The position numbers were made by a program, and so were the translations under genes. The notes under the pieces were generated by a model. That model worked only from the letters and a program-made list of their open reading frames with translations, did no database searches and was not told the DNA's origin. A stretch of DNA of 64,000 nt from Pseudomonadota bacterium (lineage in GTDB: Bacteria > Pseudomonadota > Gammaproteobacteria > Burkholderiales > Thiobacteraceae): positions 1-64,000 of the forward strand of contig JAKANO010000006.1 of assembly GCA_021812385.1 (NCBI GenBank). The letters run 5' to 3'. Positions 27,918-37,140 of this stretch are shown one piece after another (the first letter of the stretch is position 1; each line of letters opens with the position of its first letter).

Positions 27918-28358
27918 ATGCTTGAATCAGAAGCCATCGTAGTCAGTATTGAAAACGGCGCTACTTTTGTCCAGCCCCAGAACGGTGGAAGTTGCGGCTC
28001 GAATCAATGTTCCACGCAAACCTGCGGCACTGCTGTCTTGACACAGATTTTTAGCCAAGAACCCAAATCTTTACAGGTGAACAATCCAATATCAGCGCGC
28101 GTAGGCGAAAGGGTCGTGGTCGGCTTGCAGGAGGTTGCCTTTCTCAAAACCGCAGTCGCCGTTTATTTGTTGCCCTTATGCGCTTTGCTGCTGGGTGCCG
28201 CTTTGGGCTTGTTTTGGGCGGGTCAGAGCGATGCGCGCGATCTATACGCCGGTTTAGGCGGCTTGCTGGGCTTGGCCGCTAGCGCGCTAGCGCTGAAAAT
28301 ATTTTCGTCTAAGTTTTGTCCGCCCAGTGCACAGCCGATCATTTTGCGCCGCCTCTAA
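27918..28358 (+). CDS. rseC: SoxR-reducing / sigma-E regulatory protein RseC (MucC)
   Basis: The 146-residue membrane protein has a Cys-rich N-terminal domain (CGSNQCSTQTCG, about 26-37) that may bind an Fe-S cluster, and two helices (about 75-97 and 104-125). RseC homologues modulate sigma-E or, as RsxC partners, the reduction of SoxR. It follows rseB by 2 bp. The mucD/degP protease gene often found next in betaproteobacteria is absent here. Confidence 0.9.
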   Translation: MLESEAIVVSIENGATFVQPQNGGSCGSNQCSTQTCGTAVLTQIFSQEPKSLQVNNPISARVGERVVVGLQEVAFLKTAVAVYLLPLCALLLGAALGLFWAGQSDARDLYAGLGGLLGLAASALALKIFSSKFCPPSAQPIILRRL

Positions 28359-28360
28359 CG

Positions 28361-28630
28361 ATGCGACAGCCGCGTTTTAAACTGACCGTATACGGTCGAC
28401 CGGATTGCCATCTGTGCCAAGATATGGTGCACGCACTGGAAGAGTTGCAAGAACCCTACGCCTTTAACTTCAATTTTGTGGATATCGATGAAAATCCACG
28501 CTTGGTGATGCTGTATGGCACCATCGTGCCGGTGCTGTTGGGGAATGGCCAAGAAATATGTCGCCACCACCTGGATTTTCCCGCCTTGAAAGCCTTCCTC
28601 GACACCCGCCCAAGCCAGAAAAGTGAATGA
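28361..28630 (+). CDS. Glutaredoxin-family (DUF836) protein
   Basis: The 89-residue thioredoxin-fold protein has the redox motif C-H-L-C in YGRPDCHLCQDM and the cis-Pro segment IVPVLLGNGQEI. The family is the small glutaredoxin-like proteins routinely encoded just before lepA; substrate is unknown. ATG 28361 lies 2 bp after the rseC stop. An upstream in-frame non-ATG start at 28316 would lie inside rseC and is rejected. Confidence 0.9.
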   Translation: MRQPRFKLTVYGRPDCHLCQDMVHALEELQEPYAFNFNFVDIDENPRLVMLYGTIVPVLLGNGQEICRHHLDFPALKAFLDTRPSQKSE

Positions 28631-28713
28631 TTTTTTTGGGGAAATCAGCTAATATTGCGGTCTTCTAATTCATAGCAAAGGGTGCCTTGCGTGCCCTTTT
28701 TTGCTGGTACTCC

Positions 28714-30510
28714 ATGCAGCAGTTTATCCGTAATTTCTCCATCATCGCCCATATCGACCACGGCAAGTCCACGATGGCTGACCGCTTTATCCAACATTGC
28801 GGCGGCCTGTCCGAGCGCGAAATGCAAGAGCAGGTGCTGGATTCCATGGATTTGGAAAAAGAGCGCGGCATCACCATTAAGGCCCAAACCGCCGCTTTGC
28901 GCTATAAAGCGCGCAATGGCGAGTTCTATTACTTGAACTTGATCGACACACCCGGGCATGTGGACTTTTCCTATGAGGTGTCGCGTTCTCTGGCGGCGTG
29001 CGAGGGCGCGCTGCTAGTGGTCGATGCTTCTCAAGGCGTAGAAGCGCAGACCGTCGCCAATTGCTACACCGCCATTGAGCAAGGTGTTGAAGTGGTGCCC
29101 GTGCTCAATAAAATCGACCTTCCATCCGCGGATCCCGATAGCGTGATCCAGGAGATCGAAGACATCATCGGTATTGATGCAACCGATGCGATCCATGCCA
29201 GCGCCAAAACCGGCATCGGCATCGAAGACATTCTGGAAATGGTGATTGCGAAGATCCCCCCGCCTAAGGGCAATCTGGATGCACCGCTCAAGGCGCTGAT
29301 TATCGATTCCTGGTTCGACAACTACGTAGGCGTGGTGATGCTGGTACGTGTGGTAGATGGCGTCTTGCGTCCCAAGGACAAGATCTTGCTGATGGCCAAC
29401 GGCACGACTTATCTTTGCGAGCAAGTGGGCGTATTCACGCCGAAATCCGTGCAACGCAAGCAGCTTGGGGCAGGCGAGGTCGGCTTTATTATTGCCGGCA
29501 TCAAGGAACTGAAAAGCGCGCAGGTCGGCGATACCGTGACGCGTGCGGATAAGCCTGCCATCGAAGCGCTGCCCGGATTCAAGGAAATTAAGCCGCAAGT
29601 GTTCGCCGGCCTGTATCCGGTCGATTCGCATGAATACGAAGCGCTGCGCGATGCCTTGGAAAAACTCAAGCTCAACGACTCCTCGCTACAGTACGAGGGG
29701 GAAACCTCGCATGCCTTGGGCTTCGGTTTCCGTTGCGGCTTCTTGGGGCTGTTGCACATGGACATTGTGCAGGAGCGACTGGAGCGGGAATACGATATGA
29801 ACCTCATCACCACCGCGCCGACGGTGGTGTACCAAGTCCTGATGCGCGATGGCGAAGTGCTGGAAATCGAAAACCCGTCCAAACTGCCCGACCCGGGGAA
29901 AATCGAAGAAATTCGCGAGCCGCTGATTAGCGCCACCATTTTGGTGCCGCAAGAGTATCTGGGCAATGTCATCACGCTCTGTACCGGCAAGCGCGGCGTG
30001 CAGACCAATATGCAATACATGGGGCGGCAAGTGATGCTGACTTATGATTTGCCGATGAACGAAGTGGTGATGGATTTTTTCGACAAGCTGAAATCGGTTT
30101 CGCGCGGCTATGCCTCGCTCGATTACGATTTCAAGCTATTTCAGGCGGCGGACTTGGTCAAGCTCGATATCCTGGTGAATAACGAAAAAGTCGATGCCTT
30201 GTCCACCATCGTGCACCGCGCCAATTCGCAATCGCGCGGCCGGGAACTGGCGACTAAAATGCGCCAATTAATCCCGCGCCAAATGTTCGATATCGCGATC
30301 CAGGCCGCTATCGGCTCGCACATCATTGCACGCGAAAACGTCAAGGCCATGCGCAAAAACGTACTCGCCAAATGCTATGGCGGCGACATTACCCGCAAGA
30401 AAAAACTTTTGGAAAAGCAAAAGGCCGGCAAGAAACGCATGAAGCAGGTGGGAAATGTGGAAATTCCACAAGAAGCTTTCCTCGCCGTGCTGCAAATTGA
30501 CAACAAATAA
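28714..30510 (+). CDS. lepA: Elongation factor 4 (LepA)
   Basis: The 598-residue translational GTPase can back-translocate ribosomes and affects initiation. The G domain has [18 protein letters not shown] and [10 protein letters not shown]; the C-terminal domain unique to LepA includes [19 protein letters not shown] and [11 protein letters not shown] 28714 ([13 protein letters not shown]) is the family start; an upstream in-frame ATG-like start would add nine odd residues. It precedes lepB by 18 bp. Confidence 0.97.
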   Translation: MQQFIRNFSIIAHIDHGKSTMADRFIQHCGGLSEREMQEQVLDSMDLEKERGITIKAQTAALRYKARNGEFYYLNLIDTPGHVDFSYEVSRSLAACEGALLVVDASQGVEAQTVANCYTAIEQGVEVVPVLNKIDLPSADPDSVIQEIEDIIGIDATDAIHASAKTGIGIEDILEMVIAKIPPPKGNLDAPLKALIIDSWFDNYVGVVMLVRVVDGVLRPKDKILLMANGTTYLCEQVGVFTPKSVQRKQLGAGEVGFIIAGIKELKSAQVGDTVTRADKPAIEALPGFKEIKPQVFAGLYPVDSHEYEALRDALEKLKLNDSSLQYEGETSHALGFGFRCGFLGLLHMDIVQERLEREYDMNLITTAPTVVYQVLMRDGEVLEIENPSKLPDPGKIEEIREPLISATILVPQEYLGNVITLCTGKRGVQTNMQYMGRQVMLTYDLPMNEVVMDFFDKLKSVSRGYASLDYDFKLFQAADLVKLDILVNNEKVDALSTIVHRANSQSRGRELATKMRQLIPRQMFDIAIQAAIGSHIIARENVKAMRKNVLAKCYGGDITRKKKLLEKQKAGKKRMKQVGNVEIPQEAFLAVLQIDNK

Positions 30511-30528
30511 CCCGACGGGGAATTTCCA

Positions 30529-31335
30529 ATGAATTTTGCCTTGATTTTACTCATTGCTTTAGTGGTGACTGGATTTATCTGGCTTTTGGATATTGTCTAT
30601 TTCAAAAAACAGCGCGGTGCGAGCGACAAAGAACCGCTGTTGATCGAGTACGCCAAAAGTTTCTTTCCGGTCATCCTGATTGTATTTTTCTTGCGCTCCT
30701 TCTTGGTCGAGCCGTTCCGCATACCTTCCGGTTCGATGATTCCGAGCTTGCAGGTCGGTGATTTTATCCTGGTGAACAAATTCACTTTCGGCATTCGGCT
30801 GCCGGTTGCCAACATCAAAATTAAAGAGGTCAACCGGCCGCAGCGCGGCGATGTCATGGTATTCCGTTACCCGGTCGATCCTTCGCTGGATTACATCAAG
30901 CGCGTCGTCGGCCTGCCAGGGGATAAAGTCGAATACACCGCGGACAAGCGCTTGCTGATCAATGGCAAGCCGGTACCCATGGAATTTGAACGCGATTACG
31001 ATTACACCAAGGCCGGCCTCAATTCCGTGAATGCCAAGCTGTACCGCGAAAAATTGGGCGAACATCGGCATGCCGTCTTAGTGCAACCGGATGATCCCCC
31101 GGTACGCGCTGATCAAGTGCGTCCATTTCAGCATCGCGCGAATTGCGATTACAATGACCACGGCTTCGTCTGTGTCGTGCCGCCCGGTCAATATTTCATG
31201 ATGGGTGATAATCGCGACGACAGCACCGATAGCCGCTATTGGGGCTTTGTGCCTGACGATCATATTGTGGGCAAAGCTTTTTTTGTGTGGATGAATTTCA
31301 GCGATTTTAGTCGTATCGGCAAATCCATCGATTAG
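30529..31335 (+). CDS. lepB: Signal peptidase I
   Basis: The 268-residue inner-membrane serine protease removes signal peptides. Two N-terminal helices (about 2-22 and 44-60) precede the catalytic domain on the periplasmic side. The nucleophile is Ser69 in FRIPSGSMIPSLQ and the general base Lys124 in YIKRVVGLPGD; GDNRDDSTDSRYWG (box E) is also present. It clusters with lepA and rnc in a conserved order. Confidence 0.96.
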   Translation: MNFALILLIALVVTGFIWLLDIVYFKKQRGASDKEPLLIEYAKSFFPVILIVFFLRSFLVEPFRIPSGSMIPSLQVGDFILVNKFTFGIRLPVANIKIKEVNRPQRGDVMVFRYPVDPSLDYIKRVVGLPGDKVEYTADKRLLINGKPVPMEFERDYDYTKAGLNSVNAKLYREKLGEHRHAVLVQPDDPPVRADQVRPFQHRANCDYNDHGFVCVVPPGQYFMMGDNRDDSTDSRYWGFVPDDHIVGKAFFVWMNFSDFSRIGKSID

Positions 31336-31345
31336 GGAGGCGAGC

Positions 31346-31729
31346 ATGCATCATCAACGCGGTATGAGTATTATCAGCATTCTGGTTTTGATCGTCTTGG
31401 GCGTATCCATCACCTTGCTGGTGGTGAAATTGACACCGGCCTACATTGAGTTTTTCTCGGTGAGAAAAATCATGTCTGCCATGGCCAAGGATCCGGCATT
31501 CGCGAATATGAGTCCGAAGGAAATTCGCGACTCTTTCGATCGGCGCGCGACCATCGACTATGTCACTACGATTAACGGTAAAGACTTGGATCTGTCCAAG
31601 GAAAACGGGGAAAACGTCGCTTCCGTCGAGTACGCGCAAAAAATCCCATTGGTGTTGAATATCAGCGCCTGTCTGGACTTTAATGCCAGTACCGCAGGCT
31701 CAGCGAGCAAACCACTTAAAAGCGAATGA
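31346..31729 (+). CDS. DUF4845 family membrane protein
   Basis: The 127-residue protein begins [18 protein letters not shown], a type IV pilin-like hydrophobic N-terminal helix (about 7-27) preceded by RGM, and a small exported domain with [21 protein letters not shown]. The DUF4845 family is found between lepB and rnc in many beta- and gammaproteobacteria. Function is unknown; one helix anchors it to the inner membrane. Its end overlaps rnc by 4 bp. Confidence 0.88.
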   Translation: MHHQRGMSIISILVLIVLGVSITLLVVKLTPAYIEFFSVRKIMSAMAKDPAFANMSPKEIRDSFDRRATIDYVTTINGKDLDLSKENGENVASVEYAQKIPLVLNISACLDFNASTAGSASKPLKSE

Positions 31730-32424
31730 TTTCCGATTTACGGCGCCTCAGCAAACAGATCGGTTACACATTCAAGCAGCCAGCGCTGTTACGGCAGGCG
31801 CTAACCCATCGCAGCCATGGCAGCCCGCATAATGAACGCCTGGAGTTCCTCGGCGATAGCGTGCTGTCATTGGCGATCTCCAGCAAACTGATTCACGATT
31901 TTCCCAAGCTCACCGAGGGCGACCTCTCGCGCTTTCGTGCGCATTTGGTAAAAGAGCCGACCTTGGCTGAAATCGCCAAAACACTACAGCTGGGCGATTA
32001 TTTGTTTCTCGGCGAAGGCGAATTGAAAAGCGGCGGTTTTCGCCGCCCCTCCTTATTGGCCGATGCATTGGAGGCCATCATCGGCGCGATTTATTTGGAC
32101 AGCGGTTTCGAAGAAACCAGCCGCACGATCGAAGCCTTGTACGCCCCGATCATCGCCAAACTCGACCCCAAGACCTTATCCAAAGATCCCAAAACGCAGT
32201 TGCAGGAATATTTGCAGAGCCGCAAATTATCCTTGCCGCAGTACATTATTATCGCGACCGAGGGCGAAGCCCATGAGCAGCATTTCAAACTCGAATGCGT
32301 CATTCCCGATCTAGAGATCCGCGCAAAAGGCGAGGGAGCAAGTCGGCGCAAAGCGGAGCAAGAAGCCGCCAAAACTGCTTTTGCGCTCGCGAGCGCCGAA
32401 GAAAAACATGAGCAAAAAACATGA
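31726..32424 (+). CDS. rnc: Ribonuclease III
   Basis: This 232-residue double-stranded RNA endonuclease processes rRNA and regulates mRNAs. The catalytic signature [12 protein letters not shown] (about 38-49) and the second acidic site [13 protein letters not shown] are intact; the C-terminal dsRNA-binding domain ends with [15 protein letters not shown]. It overlaps the genes before (4 bp) and after (4 bp), part of lepB-DUF4845-rnc-era-recO. Confidence 0.97.
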   Translation: MISDLRRLSKQIGYTFKQPALLRQALTHRSHGSPHNERLEFLGDSVLSLAISSKLIHDFPKLTEGDLSRFRAHLVKEPTLAEIAKTLQLGDYLFLGEGELKSGGFRRPSLLADALEAIIGAIYLDSGFEETSRTIEALYAPIIAKLDPKTLSKDPKTQLQEYLQSRKLSLPQYIIIATEGEAHEQHFKLECVIPDLEIRAKGEGASRRKAEQEAAKTAFALASAEEKHEQKT

Positions 32425-33311
32425 ATGCTGATTTTCGCACGGGATTTATCGCCATCGTTGGCCGGCCCAATGTGGGCAAATCGACGCTCCTCAATGTATT
32501 GGTGGGGCAGAAGATCAGCATCACCTCGAAGAAACCCCAGACCACGCGGCATCGCATCACCGGCATTCACAGCGATGAGAATACACAGTTTATTTTCGTC
32601 GATACCCCGGGGTTTCAGTTGGAACATCAAAATGCGCTAAACCGCGCCATGAACAAAAGCGTGACATCCACCCTAAGCAGCGTGGATGTCGTGTTGTTCG
32701 TGATTGAAGCCTTGCATTTTGATGAACGCGATAAGCGCGTGATGAAGCTATTGCCGAGTTCGCGCCCGGTGATCCTGGTCATCAACAAAATCGACACCGT
32801 GGCGGAGAAGGGCGAATTGCTGCCCTTTATCGAGCGCATGTCGAAAGAGTTTCCTTTTGCCGAAATCGTGCCGGTGGCCGCCGAGAATGCAAAAATCGAT
32901 GGCTTGCCCAAAGCCATCCGCAACTATTTGTCCGAAGGCCCGCCCATGTACGACGTGGACGATGTCACGGATCGCAACGAACGCTTTTTGGCTGCGGAAA
33001 TCATCCGCGAAAAAATCTTTCGACTGCTCGGCGAAGAAGTGCCGTATTCGACCAGCGTGATGATCGAAAAATTCACGCAAGAAGGTAATTTAAGGCGTAT
33101 TCACGCCAGCGTGATCGTGGACAAGGCCGGCCAAAAAGCCATCCTGATCGGCAAAGGCGGCGAGAAAATGAAGGCCATCTCCACTCAAGCCCGCAAGGAC
33201 ATGGAAAAGCTGTTCGATGGCAAAGTCTATTTAGAAGTTTGGGTTAAAGTGAAATCCGGTTGGGCTGACGACGAACGCGCTGTGAAATCCCTGGGCTATG
33301 GCGACACTTGA
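32421..33311 (+). CDS. era: GTPase Era
   Basis: The 296-residue GTPase binds 16S rRNA and checks 30S maturation. The G domain has [18 protein letters not shown] and NKIDTV, and the C-terminal KH domain has [21 protein letters not shown]. It starts by ATG 32421 overlapping rnc, and its end overlaps recO by 14 bp. Everything expected is present. Confidence 0.97.
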   Translation: MNADFRTGFIAIVGRPNVGKSTLLNVLVGQKISITSKKPQTTRHRITGIHSDENTQFIFVDTPGFQLEHQNALNRAMNKSVTSTLSSVDVVLFVIEALHFDERDKRVMKLLPSSRPVILVINKIDTVAEKGELLPFIERMSKEFPFAEIVPVAAENAKIDGLPKAIRNYLSEGPPMYDVDDVTDRNERFLAAEIIREKIFRLLGEEVPYSTSVMIEKFTQEGNLRRIHASVIVDKAGQKAILIGKGGEKMKAISTQARKDMEKLFDGKVYLEVWVKVKSGWADDERAVKSLGYGDT

Positions 33312-34032
33312 AAAACCGCAGGATAACCAGCCCGCCTTTGTCCTGCACACCTACGCTTATCGCGAAACCAGCCTGATCGTCGAGACGCTGACCCAGCACG
33401 CCGGGCGCGTTGCACTCCTGGCAAAAGGCGCGCGCCGCCCGCGCTCCGCAGTGCGCGGTTTATTGATGGCATTCCAGCCGCTGACGCTTTCCTGGTTCGG
33501 CAAGCGCGAATTGCGCACGCTAAAAAACGCCGAATGGCAGGGTGGGCAACGTCCTCTTGCCGGCTCGGCGCTGATGTGCGGGTTTTATCTGAATGAGCTG
33601 CTGTTAAAGCTGTTGCCGCGTGACGATCCGCACCCGCAATTGTTTCTCTACTACCAGCAAACCCTGAAGGCATTGGCCGAGGGTGAACCGCAAGTCGTGG
33701 CCTTGCGGCGCTTCGAGAAGCGCTTGATGCAGGAGTTGGGCTATGCCTTGATGTTGCAGGAAGAAGTTGGCAACGCACGTCCGATCGAGCCGGAAATAAG
33801 CTATTTTTACGACTTGGAACACGGGCCGAGCCGCCTTTCGAGCGAACGGGGCGGCGCGCAAAACGGTGTACAATTACGCGGAAAAACGTTGCTGGATCTC
33901 GCGCAAGACAACTATTCCGATCCCACCACGCTGGCTCAAGCGAAACAATTAATGCGGGCTTTAATCAGCCAGCAACTGGGCAGCGAAAATTTACAAACCC
34001 GTCAACTGCTGAAGGACTTGCAAGAATTGTGA
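33298..34032 (+). CDS. recO: DNA repair protein RecO
   Basis: The 244-residue protein assists RecA loading in the RecFOR pathway. An N-terminal OB-fold ([35 protein letters not shown]) and a helical C-terminal domain ([16 protein letters not shown]) are recognisable. The zinc-finger cysteines of some RecO proteins are absent, as is common in proteobacteria. The start lies 14 bp inside era, and the stop overlaps pdxJ (GTGA). Confidence 0.93.
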   Translation: MATLEKPQDNQPAFVLHTYAYRETSLIVETLTQHAGRVALLAKGARRPRSAVRGLLMAFQPLTLSWFGKRELRTLKNAEWQGGQRPLAGSALMCGFYLNELLLKLLPRDDPHPQLFLYYQQTLKALAEGEPQVVALRRFEKRLMQELGYALMLQEEVGNARPIEPEISYFYDLEHGPSRLSSERGGAQNGVQLRGKTLLDLAQDNYSDPTTLAQAKQLMRALISQQLGSENLQTRQLLKDLQEL

Positions 34033-34754
34033 TTGATCTCGGCGTCAATATCGACCATGTCGCAACGTTGCGTCAAGCGCGCGGCACCCCATACCCCAGC
34101 CCGATCCAAGCCGCCTTGATGGCGGAAACCGCCGGTGCCGATTCGATTACCCTGCATTTGCGCGAAGATCGGCGCCATATCCAAGATGCGGATGTCGAAA
34201 TTCTGCGGCAGTGCTTGCAGACCAAGATGAATTTGGAAATGGCTGTGACCGATGAAATGCTGGCGATCGCCGTTCGCCTCAAGCCCCAAGATGTCTGCTT
34301 GGTGCCGGAACGCCGCGAGGAGCTCACCACCGAAGGCGGGCTGGATGTGGTCGGCCAGTTCGAGCGCGTGCGCCAAGCATGCACCCAACTGGGCCAAGCC
34401 GGTATCCGGGTTTCGCTGTTTATTGCACCGGATCGGGAGCAAATTCTGGCCGCGAGCGATGCCGGCGCGCCGGTGATTGAAATCCATACCGGCCACTATG
34501 CAAACCTGGCGCCGGGCGCTGCGCAGGATCACGAATTCCAACATATCCAAGAAGCGACGAGTTACGGCCAGAGTTTGGGCCTGCAAATCAATGCCGGCCA
34601 CGGCCTGCATTACCACAATGTGCAGCGCATCGCGGCAATTCCGGAAATTCGCGAATTGAACATCGGTCATGCCATCGTCGCCCAAGCGTTATTTGTGGGG
34701 TGGGAAGCCGCCGTACGCGAGATGAAACGCTTGATGTTGGCAGCGCGTAGTTGA
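34029..34754 (+). CDS. pdxJ: Pyridoxine 5'-phosphate synthase
   Basis: The 241-residue TIM-barrel enzyme condenses aminoacetone phosphate with deoxyxylulose phosphate in vitamin B6 synthesis. Diagnostic segments are [46 protein letters not shown] and [11 protein letters not shown]. The start codon is GTG at 34029, overlapping the recO stop by 4 bp. Order recO-pdxJ-acpS matches E. coli. Confidence 0.97.
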   Translation: MIDLGVNIDHVATLRQARGTPYPSPIQAALMAETAGADSITLHLREDRRHIQDADVEILRQCLQTKMNLEMAVTDEMLAIAVRLKPQDVCLVPERREELTTEGGLDVVGQFERVRQACTQLGQAGIRVSLFIAPDREQILAASDAGAPVIEIHTGHYANLAPGAAQDHEFQHIQEATSYGQSLGLQINAGHGLHYHNVQRIAAIPEIRELNIGHAIVAQALFVGWEAAVREMKRLMLAARS

Positions 34755-34779
34755 GCGCAGTTCCGGAAGCGCTGACGGC

Positions 34780-35166
34780 ATGAGCATTTACGGCATTGGC
34801 ACCGATATCGTCGAAGTGAGCCGCGTGTCCGGCATTTATGCGCGTCACGGCGCGCGCTTCGCCCTCCATGTGCTGACCGCATCAGAGATGTCCGAGTACG
34901 CTTCCGCGCAATTCCCCGAACGTTTTCTCGCCAAGCGTTTCGCCGCCAAAGAAGCTTTTTCTAAGGCCATTGGCACCGGTTTACGCGGGAAGGTAACGCT
35001 CACCAATATCCGCGTCACACACGATGCCTTGGGCAAGCCCGGTCTGGATTTTGAACCTGCCTTACAAGCGCTGGTGAGCGCGTGCGGCATCACGCACTGT
35101 CATTTGTCGATCAGCGACGAAAAAGAATTGGTCGCAGCTTTTGTGGTTTTGGAGCAAGGCGTATGA
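34780..35166 (+). CDS. acpS: Holo-[acyl-carrier-protein] synthase
   Basis: The 128-residue trimeric phosphopantetheinyl transferase activates acyl carrier protein. It has the metal-binding [11 protein letters not shown] motif and [19 protein letters not shown], both hallmark AcpS regions. Its stop overlaps the start of nagZ (ATGA). Confidence 0.97.
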   Translation: MSIYGIGTDIVEVSRVSGIYARHGARFALHVLTASEMSEYASAQFPERFLAKRFAAKEAFSKAIGTGLRGKVTLTNIRVTHDALGKPGLDFEPALQALVSACGITHCHLSISDEKELVAAFVVLEQGV

Positions 35167-36239
35167 CGCTGGGGCCGGTGATGCTCGATTTGTGCGGCAC
35201 CGAACTGAGCGCCGAAGAGCGCGAAGTACTGCGCCATCCCCAAGTCGGCGGCGTTATTTTGTTCGCGCGCAATTACGAATCTCCCACGCAGCTAAGCGCT
35301 TTAACCCAAGCCATTCATGCGGTGCGCCAACCGCCGTTGTTGATCGGCGTCGATCACGAAGGCGGGCGCGTGCAGCGCTTTCGCGAGGGCTTTACCCGCA
35401 TTCCGCCGATGCGCCATTTGGGTGAGATTTGGGATCATCATCCGCAGCAAGCGCGCAAGCTTGCGCACCAAGTGGGCTATGTGCTGGCAGCCGAATTGCG
35501 CGCTTGCGGCGTAGATTTCAGTTTCACCCCGGTGCTGGATCTGGATTATGGCGCCAGCCAGGTTATCGGCGATCGCGCGTTTCATAATTCTCCCCAAGCC
35601 ATTGCCGAACTGGCGCATGACTTGATGCTGGGGCTGAAGGAAGCCGGCATGGCAGCGGTGGGCAAGCATTTCCCGGGGCACGGCTTTGTGGCGGCCGACT
35701 CGCATTTGGCCATCCCCGTGGACGAACGCGATCTAGCGGATATTCGCTTATTCGATCTCGAGCCATTCCGGCAAATGACCCACTTTGGCCTCGCGGCGAT
35801 CATGCCGGCCCATGTCATTTATCCGAAAGTCGATGACAAGCCGGCCGGTTTTTCGCCTGTCTGGCTAAAGGACATTTTGCGCGGCGAGATGGGTTTCGAT
35901 GGCGTTATTTTCAGCGACGACCTCAGCATGGAAGGGGCGAAGGCGGGCGGCGATGTCGTGAGCAGAGGCCAGGCGGCGCTAGCAGCGGGATGCGATATGG
36001 TCTTGGTGTGCAATGACCCGCACAGCGCAAAAACTTTATTGGATGGTTTGCATGGGCATATTTCCGCCGTAAGCCTGGCGCGCTTGGCGCGCATGCATGG
36101 CAAGCCGCATGCGCCTTCCCTGGTGCAGTTGCATGAAGATGCACATTTTGTCGCGGCGGTGCACGCCATCGGCGACATCGGACAGGGTAGCGGCGATTTG
36201 CCGCTGCATAAGCTCAACGACCCAGTAGCGGAGCGTTAA
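35163..36239 (+). CDS. nagZ: Beta-N-acetylglucosaminidase NagZ (GH3)
   Basis: The 358-residue cytoplasmic hydrolase removes GlcNAc from recycled muropeptides. GH3 features are [11 protein letters not shown], the [18 protein letters not shown] loop with the acid/base His-Asp dyad, and the nucleophile Asp in [16 protein letters not shown] 35163 overlaps the acpS stop and gives the normal length; upstream in-frame starts lie inside acpS. NagZ products can induce AmpR-type beta-lactamases, but no such gene is in the window. Confidence 0.96.
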   Translation: MTLGPVMLDLCGTELSAEEREVLRHPQVGGVILFARNYESPTQLSALTQAIHAVRQPPLLIGVDHEGGRVQRFREGFTRIPPMRHLGEIWDHHPQQARKLAHQVGYVLAAELRACGVDFSFTPVLDLDYGASQVIGDRAFHNSPQAIAELAHDLMLGLKEAGMAAVGKHFPGHGFVAADSHLAIPVDERDLADIRLFDLEPFRQMTHFGLAAIMPAHVIYPKVDDKPAGFSPVWLKDILRGEMGFDGVIFSDDLSMEGAKAGGDVVSRGQAALAAGCDMVLVCNDPHSAKTLLDGLHGHISAVSLARLARMHGKPHAPSLVQLHEDAHFVAAVHAIGDIGQGSGDLPLHKLNDPVAER

Positions 36240-36243
36240 AGAC

Positions 36244-36882
36244 ATGGCTCAAGCCTTTACTACCGATTGCGTCGATTGCCCGCGCTTGAGCGAATTTCTA
36301 ATTAAAGTACGGGGCAGTCATCCCGATTATTTTGCCAAACCGGTTCCGCCATTTGGCGCAGCCTCACCGCGGCTTTTGATTGTCGGCCTGGCGCCGGGCA
36401 TGCACGGCGCCAATCGCACCGGCCGCCCTTTTACCGGCGACCACGCTGGCATTTTGTTATACGAGACTTTGCATCGCTTCGGTTTCAGCAACCAGCCCAT
36501 CTCGGAACATGCGGCCGATGGCTTGCAACTCATCGCTTGCCGCATCACCAATGCCGTGAAGTGTTTGCCGCCAGAAAACAAGCCTGAAAAATCAGAAATA
36601 AATAATTGTAACAATTACTTAAAACAAGAACTTAATGTATTAAGTGATGATGTATTCGTGCTGGCTTTAGGGCAAATCGCGCACCAGGCAGTCCTGATAG
36701 CGCAAGGCTTGAAACTAAAAGATTACCGTTTTGCGCATGCCGCCGAACACAAACTCCCCAGCGGATTAAGCTTATTCGATAGCTATCATTGCAGTCGTTA
36801 TAATACGCAGACGCGACGTTTAACCCCGGAAATGTTCCATGCGGTGTTCGCCAATATCCGCCGACAGATCGAGGAAAGCTAA
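36244..36882 (+). CDS. Uracil-DNA glycosylase, family 5 (UdgB-like)
   Basis: The 212-residue enzyme shows the family motif A as GLAPGMHGANRTGRPFTGD and motif B as SYHCSRYNTQTRRLT, resembling UDG family 5 rather than family 4 (HPS). Cysteines C9 and C12 plus two later ones (in ACRITNAVKC) could hold the 4Fe-4S cluster typical of these families. It would excise uracil and other deaminated bases. A local AT-rich patch (about 36590-36660) contains two palindromes, TAATTGT-A-ACAATTA (36603-36617) and ACTTAAT-GT-ATTAAGT (36630-36645), unlike the surrounding codon use. Confidence 0.85.
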   Translation: MAQAFTTDCVDCPRLSEFLIKVRGSHPDYFAKPVPPFGAASPRLLIVGLAPGMHGANRTGRPFTGDHAGILLYETLHRFGFSNQPISEHAADGLQLIACRITNAVKCLPPENKPEKSEINNCNNYLKQELNVLSDDVFVLALGQIAHQAVLIAQGLKLKDYRFAHAAEHKLPSGLSLFDSYHCSRYNTQTRRLTPEMFHAVFANIRRQIEES

Positions 36883-36883
36883 C

Positions 36884-37069
36884 ATGCCTTATGTGAATAT
36901 TCGCATTGCCGGCTCCCTGACCCGGGAGCAGAAGCAGAAAATCGCTGCTGAAATTACCGATACCCTGGAGCGCATAGCGCTTAAACCGAAGTCTTACACC
37001 TACATCGCTTTCGATGAATTGCCGGATGAGAATTGGGCTATCGCAGGCAAATTATTAGATGAGGAGTGA
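36884..37069 (+). CDS. 4-oxalocrotonate tautomerase family protein
   Basis: The 61-residue protein begins MPYVNIRIAG; after removal of Met the N-terminal Pro would be the catalytic base, as in tautomerase-superfamily enzymes. The rest (LTREQKQKIAAEIT, IAFDELPDENWAIAG) fits the family. Substrate is unknown; there are no aromatic catabolic genes nearby. It starts 1 bp after the udg stop, so the two are probably co-transcribed. An AT-rich 71-bp gap follows before uvrC. Confidence 0.9.
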   Translation: MPYVNIRIAGSLTREQKQKIAAEITDTLERIALKPKSYTYIAFDELPDENWAIAGKLLDEE

Positions 37070-37140
37070 GCTCTTTTATCGTATAAATAATCATTATACA
37101 AAACAATAATATGAATGAAATTGTTAATCTGAATTATTAA

